Source of the DNA: Lachnoanaerobaculum sp. ICM7
Lineage (GTDB): Bacteria > Bacillota > Clostridia > Lachnospirales > Lachnospiraceae
Length of the DNA: 64,000 nucleotides
Assembly: GCF_000287675.1 (NCBI RefSeq)
Contig: NZ_ALJL01000036.1
Coordinates: forward strand, 1 to 64,000
Direction: 5' to 3'
A program made the position numbers and the translations under genes. The notes below the pieces were generated by a model, which made no database searches, was not told where the DNA came from, and was given only the letters and a program-made list of their open reading frames with translations. Below, piece after piece: positions 15,148 through 23,203 of this stretch; positions within the stretch are counted from its first letter, which is position 1, and every line of letters starts with the position of its first letter.

Positions 15148-16797
15148 ATGCTGATAGAATTACATATAAAAAATCTTGCATTAATAAAAAAAGCGGATAT
15201 TTACTTTAAAGAGGGACTAAGTGTACTTAGCGGTGAGACAGGTGCGGGAAAATCTATTTTGATAGACTCAATAAATCTTGCCTTGGGTGCGAAGACGAGT
15301 AAAGACATTATAAGAACAGGTGAAAATGAGGGTATTGTAGAACTTATTTTCACATTGGATGAAAAGCGAAAAGAAAAACTGAAAACATTGGATATATCTT
15401 TTGAAGACGATTTGCTGATAATAACCAGAAAAATAAGCTCCACAAGAAGTGTGTGCAGAATCAATGATGAAACAGTAACTCTTGCCAAGTTAAGAGAGAT
15501 TACAGACACATTGATTGATATTCACGGACAGCATGAACATCAATCACTTCTAAGTGCAGGTAACAATCTGATACTGTTGGATTCTTTTTGTCCTGAAAAG
15601 CTTATGGAGATAAAGAAGAATTTATCAAAAAATTACGGTGAGTTAAAAAAGATAAATCAAAGAATTCAGGAAGGAATAGATGAAAGGCTCAGGAAAAGAG
15701 AAATCGATATACTTGATTTTGAAATTTCCGAAATAAAAAAAGCAAATATAAAGCCTAATGAAGAAGAGGAACTTGAGCAGGTATTTAAAAAGGGAAAGAG
15801 TATATCAAAGATAAATGACGTGCTTTCAGATTTGCTTGAAGAGCTTGAAAACGAAGATATAGGAAGCAATATCAAGTCGGTTTCAGAGATTGCCGTATTG
15901 GACGACAGTCTGGACATTGTATTGTCAAATTTAAATACAATTGAAGATTTGATAGCCGAAACAATGCATTATACAAGCAGATATCTAGATAATCTTGAAT
16001 ATGACGAGGAAGAACATGACAGGGTTATAGAGAGACTGGATACAATTAGACATATAAAATCAAAGTATTCAAGTGATTATAATAAAATCAAAGAACTCTT
16101 AAAAGATAAAGAAAAGAGACTTGAATTTTTAAAAGACTTTGAGGATGAAGTACTTGTGCTGAAGGAAAATGCGATAAAACTTGAAGAAAGTATTATAAAA
16201 GACTGTACCAAAATCAGCGAAATAAGAAAAGATGTTGCAGTTACATTGGCAAAAAAAATAAAGGAAGAACTTGAAGATTTAAACTTCCTTGGAGTGGAAT
16301 TTGAAATCAAATTTACAAAGAGAGAGAAGATTTCAAGAGACGGATTTGATGCGGTGGAATTTTTGATAAGTACAAATCCGGGGCAACCTCTAAAACCTTT
16401 ACAAATGGTTGCAAGCGGCGGTGAACTTTCCAGAATAATGCTGGCATTAAAGACTGTTTTTGCAAACAATGATGATATACAGACTTTGATATTTGATGAG
16501 ATAGATACTGGAATAAGCGGAAATACTGCTGTAAAAGTCGGTGAAAAGCTTAGTCATATTTCAAGAAGTCATCAGGTACTGTGTATTTCACATTTGCCGC
16601 AGATAGCGGTAATGGCGGATCAAAATTTATTTATATCAAAGTCTACAGACGGAAAGTCGACACAAACGAATATTGATTTACTGGATAAGGATGGTAAAAT
16701 AAAAGAGATAGCCAGATTGATCGGCGGGAATAATTTGACTGAAGTTGTACTTAAAACCGCAAGGGAAATGATACAGGAAGCGGACTCAAGGAAATAA
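15148..16797 (+). CDS. recN: DNA repair protein RecN
   Basis: An SMC-like ATPase that acts at DNA double-strand breaks. The 549-aa protein has a Walker A loop, SGETGAGKSILIDS (about 29-42), DIHGQHEHQSLL (about 127-138), a central coiled coil (about 160-360), the ABC signature VASGGELSRIMLALK (about 416-430), Walker B TLIFDEIDTGISG and ISHLPQIAVMAD (about 478-489). AAGGAG precedes the ATG. A 40-bp gap after argR contains no evident terminator. Confidence 0.96.
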   Translation: MLIELHIKNLALIKKADIYFKEGLSVLSGETGAGKSILIDSINLALGAKTSKDIIRTGENEGIVELIFTLDEKRKEKLKTLDISFEDDLLIITRKISSTRSVCRINDETVTLAKLREITDTLIDIHGQHEHQSLLSAGNNLILLDSFCPEKLMEIKKNLSKNYGELKKINQRIQEGIDERLRKREIDILDFEISEIKKANIKPNEEEELEQVFKKGKSISKINDVLSDLLEELENEDIGSNIKSVSEIAVLDDSLDIVLSNLNTIEDLIAETMHYTSRYLDNLEYDEEEHDRVIERLDTIRHIKSKYSSDYNKIKELLKDKEKRLEFLKDFEDEVLVLKENAIKLEESIIKDCTKISEIRKDVAVTLAKKIKEELEDLNFLGVEFEIKFTKREKISRDGFDAVEFLISTNPGQPLKPLQMVASGGELSRIMLALKTVFANNDDIQTLIFDEIDTGISGNTAVKVGEKLSHISRSHQVLCISHLPQIAVMADQNLFISKSTDGKSTQTNIDLLDKDGKIKEIARLIGGNNLTEVVLKTAREMIQEADSRK

Positions 16798-16810
16798 GGA
16801 GGGAACACCT

Positions 16811-18253
16811 ATGAAGAAGATATTATTTGTTGCATCGGAAGCGGTACCGTTTATTAAAACAGGCGGTTTGGCGGATGTGGTCGGCTCTTTACCGAAGTAT
16901 TTGGATAAGAGATATTTTGATGCCAGAGTTATTTTGCCGAAGTATATGTGTATGAAGGAAGAAATAAGAAATTCTCTGGAATATATAGGTGATTTCTATA
17001 TTGATTATGCCGGCTCAAGTAAGTATGTCGGAGTATTAAAGAAGGAAGTTGAAGGAGTAACATTTTATTTTATAGATAATGAAGAGTACTTCGGAGGTCC
17101 AAAGCCTTATGGAGACTGGCTTTATGATATTGAAAAGTTTATTTTCTTCTCACAGGCCGCTCTTTGTGCACTGCCTTTTGTAGACTTCAGACCGGACCTT
17201 ATTCACTGTCATGACTGGCAGACAGGCTTGGTACCTGTATATTTGAAGGACAGATTTGCAGGCGGAGATTTCTTTAGGGGAATAAAGTCTGTATTTACAA
17301 TACATAATCTTAAATTCCAGGGAACTTGGGATGTTAAGACGATACAATATTTTTCAGGTTTAAGTGATTATTATTTTACACCTGATAAGTTGGAGGCATT
17401 TAAGGATGCTAACCTCTTAAAGGGTGGACTTGTATATGCTGACGCTATAACAACCGTATCAAAGACATATGCAAATGAAATACAAAATCCTTTCTACGGT
17501 GAAGGAATGGACGGACTTTTAAGAGCCAGAAGTAATGATCTTAGAGGAATTGTAAACGGTATTGATTATAATGAGTTTGATCCTGAAACAGACAAGCTTA
17601 TTTATAAAAATTATAACAGCAAGAACTTCAGAAAAGAAAAAATTAAAAATAAGAGAGCTTTACAAAAAGAGCTTGGACTGCCTGTAGACGACAATAAGTT
17701 TATGCTTGCGGTTATTTCAAGACTTACAGATCAAAAGGGATTTGATTTGGTGGAATATATGATGGATCAAATTTGTGAGGAAAATGTACAGCTTGTGGTA
17801 CTTGGAACCGGAGATGATAGATATGAAAACATGTTCAGACATTATGCATGGAAATATCCTGACAGAGTATCTGCAAATATCTATTACTCCGAGGAGATGT
17901 CACATAAGATATATGCCGCTGCAGACGCCTTCCTTATGCCTTCGCTGTTTGAACCTTGCGGTCTCAGCCAGCTGATGTCTTTAAGATACGGAACTCTTCC
18001 GATAGTTCGTGAGACAGGTGGACTTTGTGATACCGTAGAGAGCTATAATGAATTTGAGTCAAAGGGTACAGGTTTCTCATTTGCAAACTATAATGCACAT
18101 GAGATGCTTGACAGAATAAATTTTGCTAAGCATATTTATTATGATAAAAAAAGAGAATGGAATAAGATGATTGACAGAGCAATGGCTGTGGACTTCTCAT
18201 GGAAGCAGTCTGCACTTGAGTATCAGGCTCTGTATGATTGGTTAATAGGATGA
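16811..18253 (+). CDS. glgA: glycogen (starch) synthase
   Basis: A GT5 ADP-glucose-dependent glucosyltransferase elongating alpha-1,4-glucan. The 480-aa protein is GT-B fold with the N-terminal KTGGLADVVGSLPK (about 17-30), HCHDWQTGLVPVYL (about 133-146), and the C-terminal EPCGLSQLMSLRYGTLPIVRETGGL (in parts, about 380-404). GGAGGGAAC precedes the ATG. No other glycogen genes are in the window, so the rest of the pathway must be elsewhere. The 3' end overlaps the HD-domain gene (ATGA). Confidence 0.95.
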   Translation: MKKILFVASEAVPFIKTGGLADVVGSLPKYLDKRYFDARVILPKYMCMKEEIRNSLEYIGDFYIDYAGSSKYVGVLKKEVEGVTFYFIDNEEYFGGPKPYGDWLYDIEKFIFFSQAALCALPFVDFRPDLIHCHDWQTGLVPVYLKDRFAGGDFFRGIKSVFTIHNLKFQGTWDVKTIQYFSGLSDYYFTPDKLEAFKDANLLKGGLVYADAITTVSKTYANEIQNPFYGEGMDGLLRARSNDLRGIVNGIDYNEFDPETDKLIYKNYNSKNFRKEKIKNKRALQKELGLPVDDNKFMLAVISRLTDQKGFDLVEYMMDQICEENVQLVVLGTGDDRYENMFRHYAWKYPDRVSANIYYSEEMSHKIYAAADAFLMPSLFEPCGLSQLMSLRYGTLPIVRETGGLCDTVESYNEFESKGTGFSFANYNAHEMLDRINFAKHIYYDKKREWNKMIDRAMAVDFSWKQSALEYQALYDWLIG

Positions 18254-18735
18254 AAGAATATTTAAATAATATAGAGTATATGGAATGTGTAAAAGATATA
18301 CTTAACAGTGGAATTTTTAAAAAACTGGACGGCTACGTTCAACATGGATGTACATCTACAATGGAGCACAGTATAGACGTTTCATATACAACATATTTAG
18401 TGTGCAAAAAACTTGGTTTAAATTATAAATCTGCTGCAAGAGCGGCACTTTTACATGATTTTTACCTATATGACTGGCATAGACCGACAAAGGAAACGGG
18501 AGCATTTTTACATGGTTTCACACATCCTTATAAAGCGGCAAAAAATGCCAAAAAGTATTTTAATATAACAAATAAGGAAGCAAGTATGATTAAAACTCAT
18601 ATGTTTCCTTTAACACCGATTCCTCCTCTTTCAAGGGAGGGATGGGTGCTTACAATGGCTGACAAGTCAACTTCAATAAATGAAATAATTGCAAATATGA
18701 AAAATGTTCACAGAGCAGGGGAGGGGACTGTATGA
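18250..18735 (+). CDS. HD-domain phosphohydrolase family protein
   Basis: A 161-aa protein with the metal-binding HD pattern: H in TMEHSIDVSYTTY (about 40-52) and the paired His-Asp in ARAALLHDFYLYDW (about 67-80), then HGFTHPYKAAKNAK and a late TMADKSTS. Such proteins are cytosolic phosphohydrolases of unknown substrate in this subgroup. ATG 18250 overlaps the glgA stop; an upstream TTG in the same frame is less likely. ATGA-type coupling on both sides (glgA and DUF212). Confidence 0.82.
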   Translation: MKEYLNNIEYMECVKDILNSGIFKKLDGYVQHGCTSTMEHSIDVSYTTYLVCKKLGLNYKSAARAALLHDFYLYDWHRPTKETGAFLHGFTHPYKAAKNAKKYFNITNKEASMIKTHMFPLTPIPPLSREGWVLTMADKSTSINEIIANMKNVHRAGEGTV

Positions 18736-19190
18736 GTGTTTTAGATGAGATTGTTTCAAATCAGGTGCTCATCAGTGCGGCTCTCGGATGGCTGGTCGCT
18801 CAGTTTTTAAAGACAATGATTGATATATGGTATAATAAATCATTTTCACCGGACAGACTTTGGGGAAGTGGTGGAATGCCAAGTTCACATTCGGCTACGG
18901 TATGTGCTCTGGCAACCTCAAGTGCATTAAAACACGGATTTGCAGGCTTTGAGTTTGCCGTTACATTTATTTTGGCTCTGGTTGTTATGTATGATGCAAT
19001 GGGAGTAAGAAGAGAGACGGGAAAGCAGGCAAAACTTCTTAATATGATCCTTGAAAACAATATTTTTGAGGATAATTTTGAACATTTTGAAGAGAGATTG
19101 AAAGAATTTGTAGGGCATACTCCGCTGCAGGTATTTATGGGTGCGATTTTAGGTATTGTTATAGCATTTGTAATTGGAGGAATATATTAA
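18732..19190 (+). CDS. divergent PAP2 family (DUF212/YuiD) membrane protein
   Basis: A 152-aa membrane protein of the DUF212 family, distantly related to acid phosphatase/haloperoxidase enzymes. It has the family's GWLVAQFLKTMIDI (about 18-31), the active-site-like GGMPSSHSATVCALATS (about 46-62) and MYDAMGVRRETGKQAKLLN (about 86-104), plus a C-terminal hydrophobic helix. Likely a lipid-phosphate phosphatase-like activity, not demonstrated here. Overlaps the HD gene and the following HAD gene. Confidence 0.88.
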   Translation: MSVLDEIVSNQVLISAALGWLVAQFLKTMIDIWYNKSFSPDRLWGSGGMPSSHSATVCALATSSALKHGFAGFEFAVTFILALVVMYDAMGVRRETGKQAKLLNMILENNIFEDNFEHFEERLKEFVGHTPLQVFMGAILGIVIAFVIGGIY

Positions 19191-19969
19191 TGATAAAACT
19201 TATTGCCTCGGATGTGGACGGAACTTTAGTAAGTGACGGCGGTGGCAAGCTTGATAAAAGAATAGTCGATATGATAAAGGCTGTTCATGACAAAGGAATT
19301 CATTTTGCCGTTGCCTCCGGAAGGCAGTGGGTGAGCATAGAAAATGTCTTTGAAGAAGTAAAGGACAAGATATTTTATATATCCGATAACGGAGCTTATA
19401 TCGGTGTAAACGGTAGAAGTCTGTTTATAAATAAAATGGATGATGAGATTTCAAAGAAATTGATTATTGATATAAGAAAAAATAAGGATTTGATTGCGAT
19501 AGTTGCCGATGAATCATCATACTATATTGAGGAAAACAATGAATTTCTTATAGACTGGATAAGAGGAGGATACATGGGCAGAATAGAACTTGTAGACGAT
19601 CTTACCAAGGTGAAAAATGTAATAAAAATTTCAGCATATTCAGAGAATGTATGCGGTAAGGCCGATGATATTATAGAAAAATATTCGGATAAACTTTTAG
19701 TGAATTATGCAGGCGAGATGTGGCTTGACTGTACAGCAAAAGGAGTGAGCAAAGGAAATGCGCTAAAGAAGCTTCAGGAAGCTTTTGATATAACAGAACA
19801 TGAAACAATGGTTTTCGGTGACCAAGCCAATGATGTTGAAATGTTTAAAGCTGCTTACTATTCATTTGCAGTAAAAAATGCCGCACCGGTAGCAAAGGAA
19901 GCGGCAAGATTTATGGCAGACAGCAATGAAAACCTTGGAGTTTTGAAGATATTAAACTATCTGCTTTAG
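19190..19969 (+). CDS. Cof-type HAD-IIB family hydrolase
   Basis: A 259-aa cytosolic HAD phosphatase: motif I SDVDGTLVSD with nucleophile Asp8 and acid/base Asp10, motif II AVASGRQW (about 41-48), cap domain about 85-190, motif III Lys near residue 190 (KGVSKGNALKKL) and motif IV FGDQANDVEMFKAA (about 208-221). Substrate unpredictable; sugar phosphates, flavin or thiamin phosphates are typical. Shares one base with the DUF212 stop codon. Confidence 0.9.
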   Translation: MIKLIASDVDGTLVSDGGGKLDKRIVDMIKAVHDKGIHFAVASGRQWVSIENVFEEVKDKIFYISDNGAYIGVNGRSLFINKMDDEISKKLIIDIRKNKDLIAIVADESSYYIEENNEFLIDWIRGGYMGRIELVDDLTKVKNVIKISAYSENVCGKADDIIEKYSDKLLVNYAGEMWLDCTAKGVSKGNALKKLQEAFDITEHETMVFGDQANDVEMFKAAYYSFAVKNAAPVAKEAARFMADSNENLGVLKILNYLL

Positions 19970-19978
19970 GAGACGGAA

Positions 19979-20956
19979 TTGAAGAGAAAATTTTTAATCG
20001 GATTCGTAACGGCTCTTTTTATTTCAGGTTGTGGAATAAAAACGTCCGGCATAAGTGAAAATATAAAGATAAATTTATCGGAAAACAAACTTGGGTATAA
20101 TTACAGTCAGATGCTTATTCCCGCATTGTCGGAGAGCCAAATTATGACCGATACATATACCGATGCAATATGGGACAGCTATGTTGACAAGGACAAAAAT
20201 ATTACATTCAGAGATAATTTTTATAATGATTTAAAAAATTATTATAAAGAACTTGTTGTACTTAAAAGGATTGCGGAAAACGAAAATATTACATTATCTG
20301 AGCAGGATAAAACAAAGGCATTAAAACTTTCAAAGATATTTTACGATGAAAATGCAGCAAACGGTGGAAGCTTTCCCGGACTTACAAAAGAAGACTGTGA
20401 TACGGTTTTCATGGATTATATTCTGGTGGATAAAACAAAAAAAGAATTGATTGAAAAGAATGTAAAAGAAGTCAGCGAAAGTGAAGCCAGAATAATGGAT
20501 TTTCATGTGATTGAGGTTTCAGATTTTGAACTGGCAAATACTCTTTTAGACAGATTAAATAATGGTGAGAATTGTGTGAAACTGGCAACTCAATTTTCTG
20601 AAAGCGACAGTATTTCAAGAAGTATAGCGATAAATAACGAAACTGAAGATGTAAAGAATACGTTGGGAGTAATGGAAGACGGAAGTGTAAGTCCTATAGT
20701 TACAAACAAGGGTAAATATGTGCTTTATAAATGTGTAAAGAGCTATAATGCGGAAGCCACAAAAAAGAATAAGCAAAGAATAAAAGAGGAAAGAGAATCG
20801 GCATATCTGTTGAATTTATATAATGAGTTTGTGAAAGAAAATCCTATAGATATAAACGAAAGCGAGTTCGATAAGGTTTGCAAAAATTCAGGGTCTCATC
20901 TTTCGGGAAGAGATTTCTTTACACTGTGGTCGGAGGAAGTAAATGCAGGTCTTTGA
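19979..20956 (+). CDS. parvulin-type peptidyl-prolyl isomerase lipoprotein (PrsA-like)
   Basis: A 325-aa lipoprotein that probably assists folding of exported proteins at the membrane-wall interface. The signal peptide ends in the lipobox FISGC (Cys18). A SurA/PrsA-like helical N-domain (about 50-155) precedes a parvulin-like rotamase segment (about 168-250, DFHVIEV, LATQFSESDSISR, NKGKYVLYKC). The start is TTG at 19979, with AGGAGA about 6 nt upstream; no ATG fits. The rotamase core looks divergent, so catalysis is uncertain. It overlaps DUF5721 by 14 bp. Confidence 0.8.
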   Translation: MKRKFLIGFVTALFISGCGIKTSGISENIKINLSENKLGYNYSQMLIPALSESQIMTDTYTDAIWDSYVDKDKNITFRDNFYNDLKNYYKELVVLKRIAENENITLSEQDKTKALKLSKIFYDENAANGGSFPGLTKEDCDTVFMDYILVDKTKKELIEKNVKEVSESEARIMDFHVIEVSDFELANTLLDRLNNGENCVKLATQFSESDSISRSIAINNETEDVKNTLGVMEDGSVSPIVTNKGKYVLYKCVKSYNAEATKKNKQRIKEERESAYLLNLYNEFVKENPIDINESEFDKVCKNSGSHLSGRDFFTLWSEEVNAGL

Positions 20957-21422
20957 GATTTTAGAAGTTAAGGAATTTACAAAATTACTCTTTATGACAG
21001 ATATATTCGATAAATTCACTGTTGTGGAAGCCGAGTTTCATACATTTGTAAAATATGATATCAACTGTAAGCTTAATAAGCCTTATTTCGACGAAGAGGA
21101 AAACAGAGATTTTTGCACTTGGGGTGAAATAAGGCATATTTGCTTTGGAATAATAAAGGGAAAGAGAAGACCTACTTTTTTCAAGCTGATTTTTAAGTTT
21201 TCAGAAGAATTTAAAAGAGATTGGATTAAAAGCAATACAACAAAAGATATAGATGGGGATTTGTATTTGAATATAAGATATTCAGATAAAGAAATGAATT
21301 TAATATCTTCATTTTCGCCGAAAACTTTTTTACTTGACAGAGCGATTATAAATGCATTTGATTTATATGTAAAAAATATGTTTGGAAGAATAAATATTAC
21401 AGTGGAAGAAACGGGAGAATAA
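20943..21422 (+). CDS. DUF5721 family protein
   Basis: A 159-aa cytosolic protein recognised as the Lachnospiraceae family DUF5721 by its start (FEILEVKEFTKLLF), the LNKPYFDEEE segment and WGEIRHICFGIIKGKRRPTFFKLIF (in parts). Function unknown. Overlaps the end of the parvulin gene and is followed within 2 bp by the sigma-like gene, so the set is probably one transcript. Confidence 0.8.
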   Translation: MQVFEILEVKEFTKLLFMTDIFDKFTVVEAEFHTFVKYDINCKLNKPYFDEEENRDFCTWGEIRHICFGIIKGKRRPTFFKLIFKFSEEFKRDWIKSNTTKDIDGDLYLNIRYSDKEMNLISSFSPKTFLLDRAIINAFDLYVKNMFGRINITVEETGE

Positions 21423-21423
21423 A

Positions 21424-21942
21424 GTGAAAGATAAGAGCATTCTTGAGATGTATCTGGAGGATATGAAGGAAATAAAACCTCTTGAAGAATCGGAACTTGA
21501 TACATTAAAAAAAGCACTCTTAAGTGGGGATAACAGTGCAAAAAACAGGATTATCGAAGGTCATATGATGTATGCTACAGAGCTTATACAACCCTTTGTA
21601 GGTTGCGGTCAGGAAATAACGGATTTGATAAGTGAGAGTCATCTGGCGCTTACAATGGCTGTGGCTGAGTATAAATCGGGAGATTTAAAAGCTCAGATAA
21701 GAACAGCGGTGGAAAAAAGACTAAATGAGATAATTGATGAGGAAACAAAGGTAAAGAATGCTTCAAATATGCTGGCGGAGAGATTGAACGACTTGATGGA
21801 AGCATCAAGGATTTTGGCACAGGAGTATGGCAGAGAAGCAAGTGTAGAAGAACTTTCAGACAGACTTATGGTTCCGAAAGATGAAGTGGAAGAACTTTTA
21901 AAAATAAGTTTGAACGCAATGGATCCGGAAAAAAATATTTAG
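21424..21942 (+). CDS. degenerate sigma-70-like protein lacking DNA-binding regions
   Basis: A 172-aa protein with a GTG start. The N-terminal part (LEMYLEDMKEIKPLEESEL, NRIIEGHMMYATELI, ITDLISESHLALTMAV) resembles sigma-70 regions 1.2-2.2. The C-terminal part (SRILAQEYGREASVEELSDRLMVPKDEVEELL, in parts) matches region 3. Regions 2.3-2.4 with -10-contacting aromatics, and region 4, are absent or unrecognisable. It may bind RNA polymerase core without promoter recognition, or serve another protein-binding role. Family presence in related genomes is from memory; function unknown. Confidence 0.7.
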   Translation: MKDKSILEMYLEDMKEIKPLEESELDTLKKALLSGDNSAKNRIIEGHMMYATELIQPFVGCGQEITDLISESHLALTMAVAEYKSGDLKAQIRTAVEKRLNEIIDEETKVKNASNMLAERLNDLMEASRILAQEYGREASVEELSDRLMVPKDEVEELLKISLNAMDPEKNI

Positions 21943-21957
21943 AATATGGAGAAGCTT

Positions 21958-23181
21958 ATGGAAGAGAAAAAAAATTTGATTGTAGGTCAGTCGGGAGGGC
22001 CTACAGCGGCTATTAATGCATCTTTGGCGGGAGTGTATTGCGGAGCAAAGCATTTCGGATTTGAAAAGGTGTATGGAATGAGATTCGGAATCGAGGGATT
22101 CTTAAATGAAAAAATAGTAGACCTTGATGAAACACTTAATTCAGAGCTTAATATTGAACTTTTAAAAAGAACACCGAGTTCATATCTGGGTTCTTGCAGA
22201 TACAAACTGCCAAAGCCCGAAGCTGATAATGAAGTTTATCAAAAGGCATTTGAGCTGCTTGAAAAGTACAGTATAGATGTCTTTGTCTATATAGGCGGAA
22301 ACGATTCTATGGATACAATTCTTAAGATGTCGGAGTATGCAAAAATTATAGGAAGCCCGATAAAGTTTGTCGGAGTTCCGAAGACTATTGATAATGATTT
22401 ACCTGTTACAGATCATACACCGGGATACGGAAGTGCGGCAAAATACATAGCTACATGTATTTCGGAGGTTGTAAGAGACTCAAATGTATATGACTTAAAG
22501 AGTGTGACATTTGTTGAGATAATGGGAAGAAATGCAGGCTGGCTTACAGCGGCTGCAGCTTTGGCAAAGAACAGTTTCAATGACGGAGCGGATTTTATTC
22601 TCTTACCTGAAATAGGTTTAAATTTAAAAGAATTTATAAATATACTCGGAAACAGACTCAATGAAAAGAATAATATTGTTGTGGCGGTATCTGAGGGTAT
22701 AAAAGATCAAAACGGAAATTATATAAGCGAGGATGAGGGAAATGTGGATGCATTCGGACATAAGATGCTTTCAGGAACTGCAGCTTACCTTGCTAAAAAA
22801 ATAAAAAGTGAACTTGGCGTAAAAACAAGAGCCGTGGAAATAAATACATTGCAAAGAGCGGCGGCTCACCTTCAAAGTAAAACCGATATAGACGAGGCTT
22901 TCAATATCGGATTTTTAGGCGTAAAGGCCGGAATTGAGGGTGAAACCGGAGTTATGATGTATTTTGACAGGGTAAATGACGCACCATATTTGTCTATCGT
23001 AAGAAAATGTGATATAAATTTAGTTGCAAACATAGAAAAAGAAATCCCGAGAGGTTGGATAAGCGAGGACGGATTCGGAGTAAATGAAAAATTCATTGAG
23101 TATGCGAAACCGCTTATTACGGGTGAGCTTTCAAATATTGTTTGCGAAGGAATACAAAGTCATATAATTAGTCTTAAGTAG
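21958..23181 (+). CDS. pfp: 6-phosphofructokinase, probable PPi-dependent type
   Basis: Phosphorylates fructose 6-phosphate in glycolysis. In the 407-aa protein, GQSGGPTAAINAS (about 9-21), YIGGNDSMDT (about 99-108) and VPKTIDNDLPVTDHTPGYGSA (in parts, about 136-156) are visible. The Asp after GGN and the Lys in PKTIDND are residues associated with pyrophosphate-dependent enzymes, whereas ATP enzymes have Gly at both places. The phosphoryl donor is therefore inferred to be PPi. ATG 21958 follows GGAGA by 5-6 nt; an ATG 12 nt upstream overlaps that site. Confidence 0.88.
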   Translation: MEEKKNLIVGQSGGPTAAINASLAGVYCGAKHFGFEKVYGMRFGIEGFLNEKIVDLDETLNSELNIELLKRTPSSYLGSCRYKLPKPEADNEVYQKAFELLEKYSIDVFVYIGGNDSMDTILKMSEYAKIIGSPIKFVGVPKTIDNDLPVTDHTPGYGSAAKYIATCISEVVRDSNVYDLKSVTFVEIMGRNAGWLTAAAALAKNSFNDGADFILLPEIGLNLKEFINILGNRLNEKNNIVVAVSEGIKDQNGNYISEDEGNVDAFGHKMLSGTAAYLAKKIKSELGVKTRAVEINTLQRAAAHLQSKTDIDEAFNIGFLGVKAGIEGETGVMMYFDRVNDAPYLSIVRKCDINLVANIEKEIPRGWISEDGFGVNEKFIEYAKPLITGELSNIVCEGIQSHIISLK

Positions 23182-23203
23182 TGGTTTCCGAGGAGGAAAG
23201 AAG

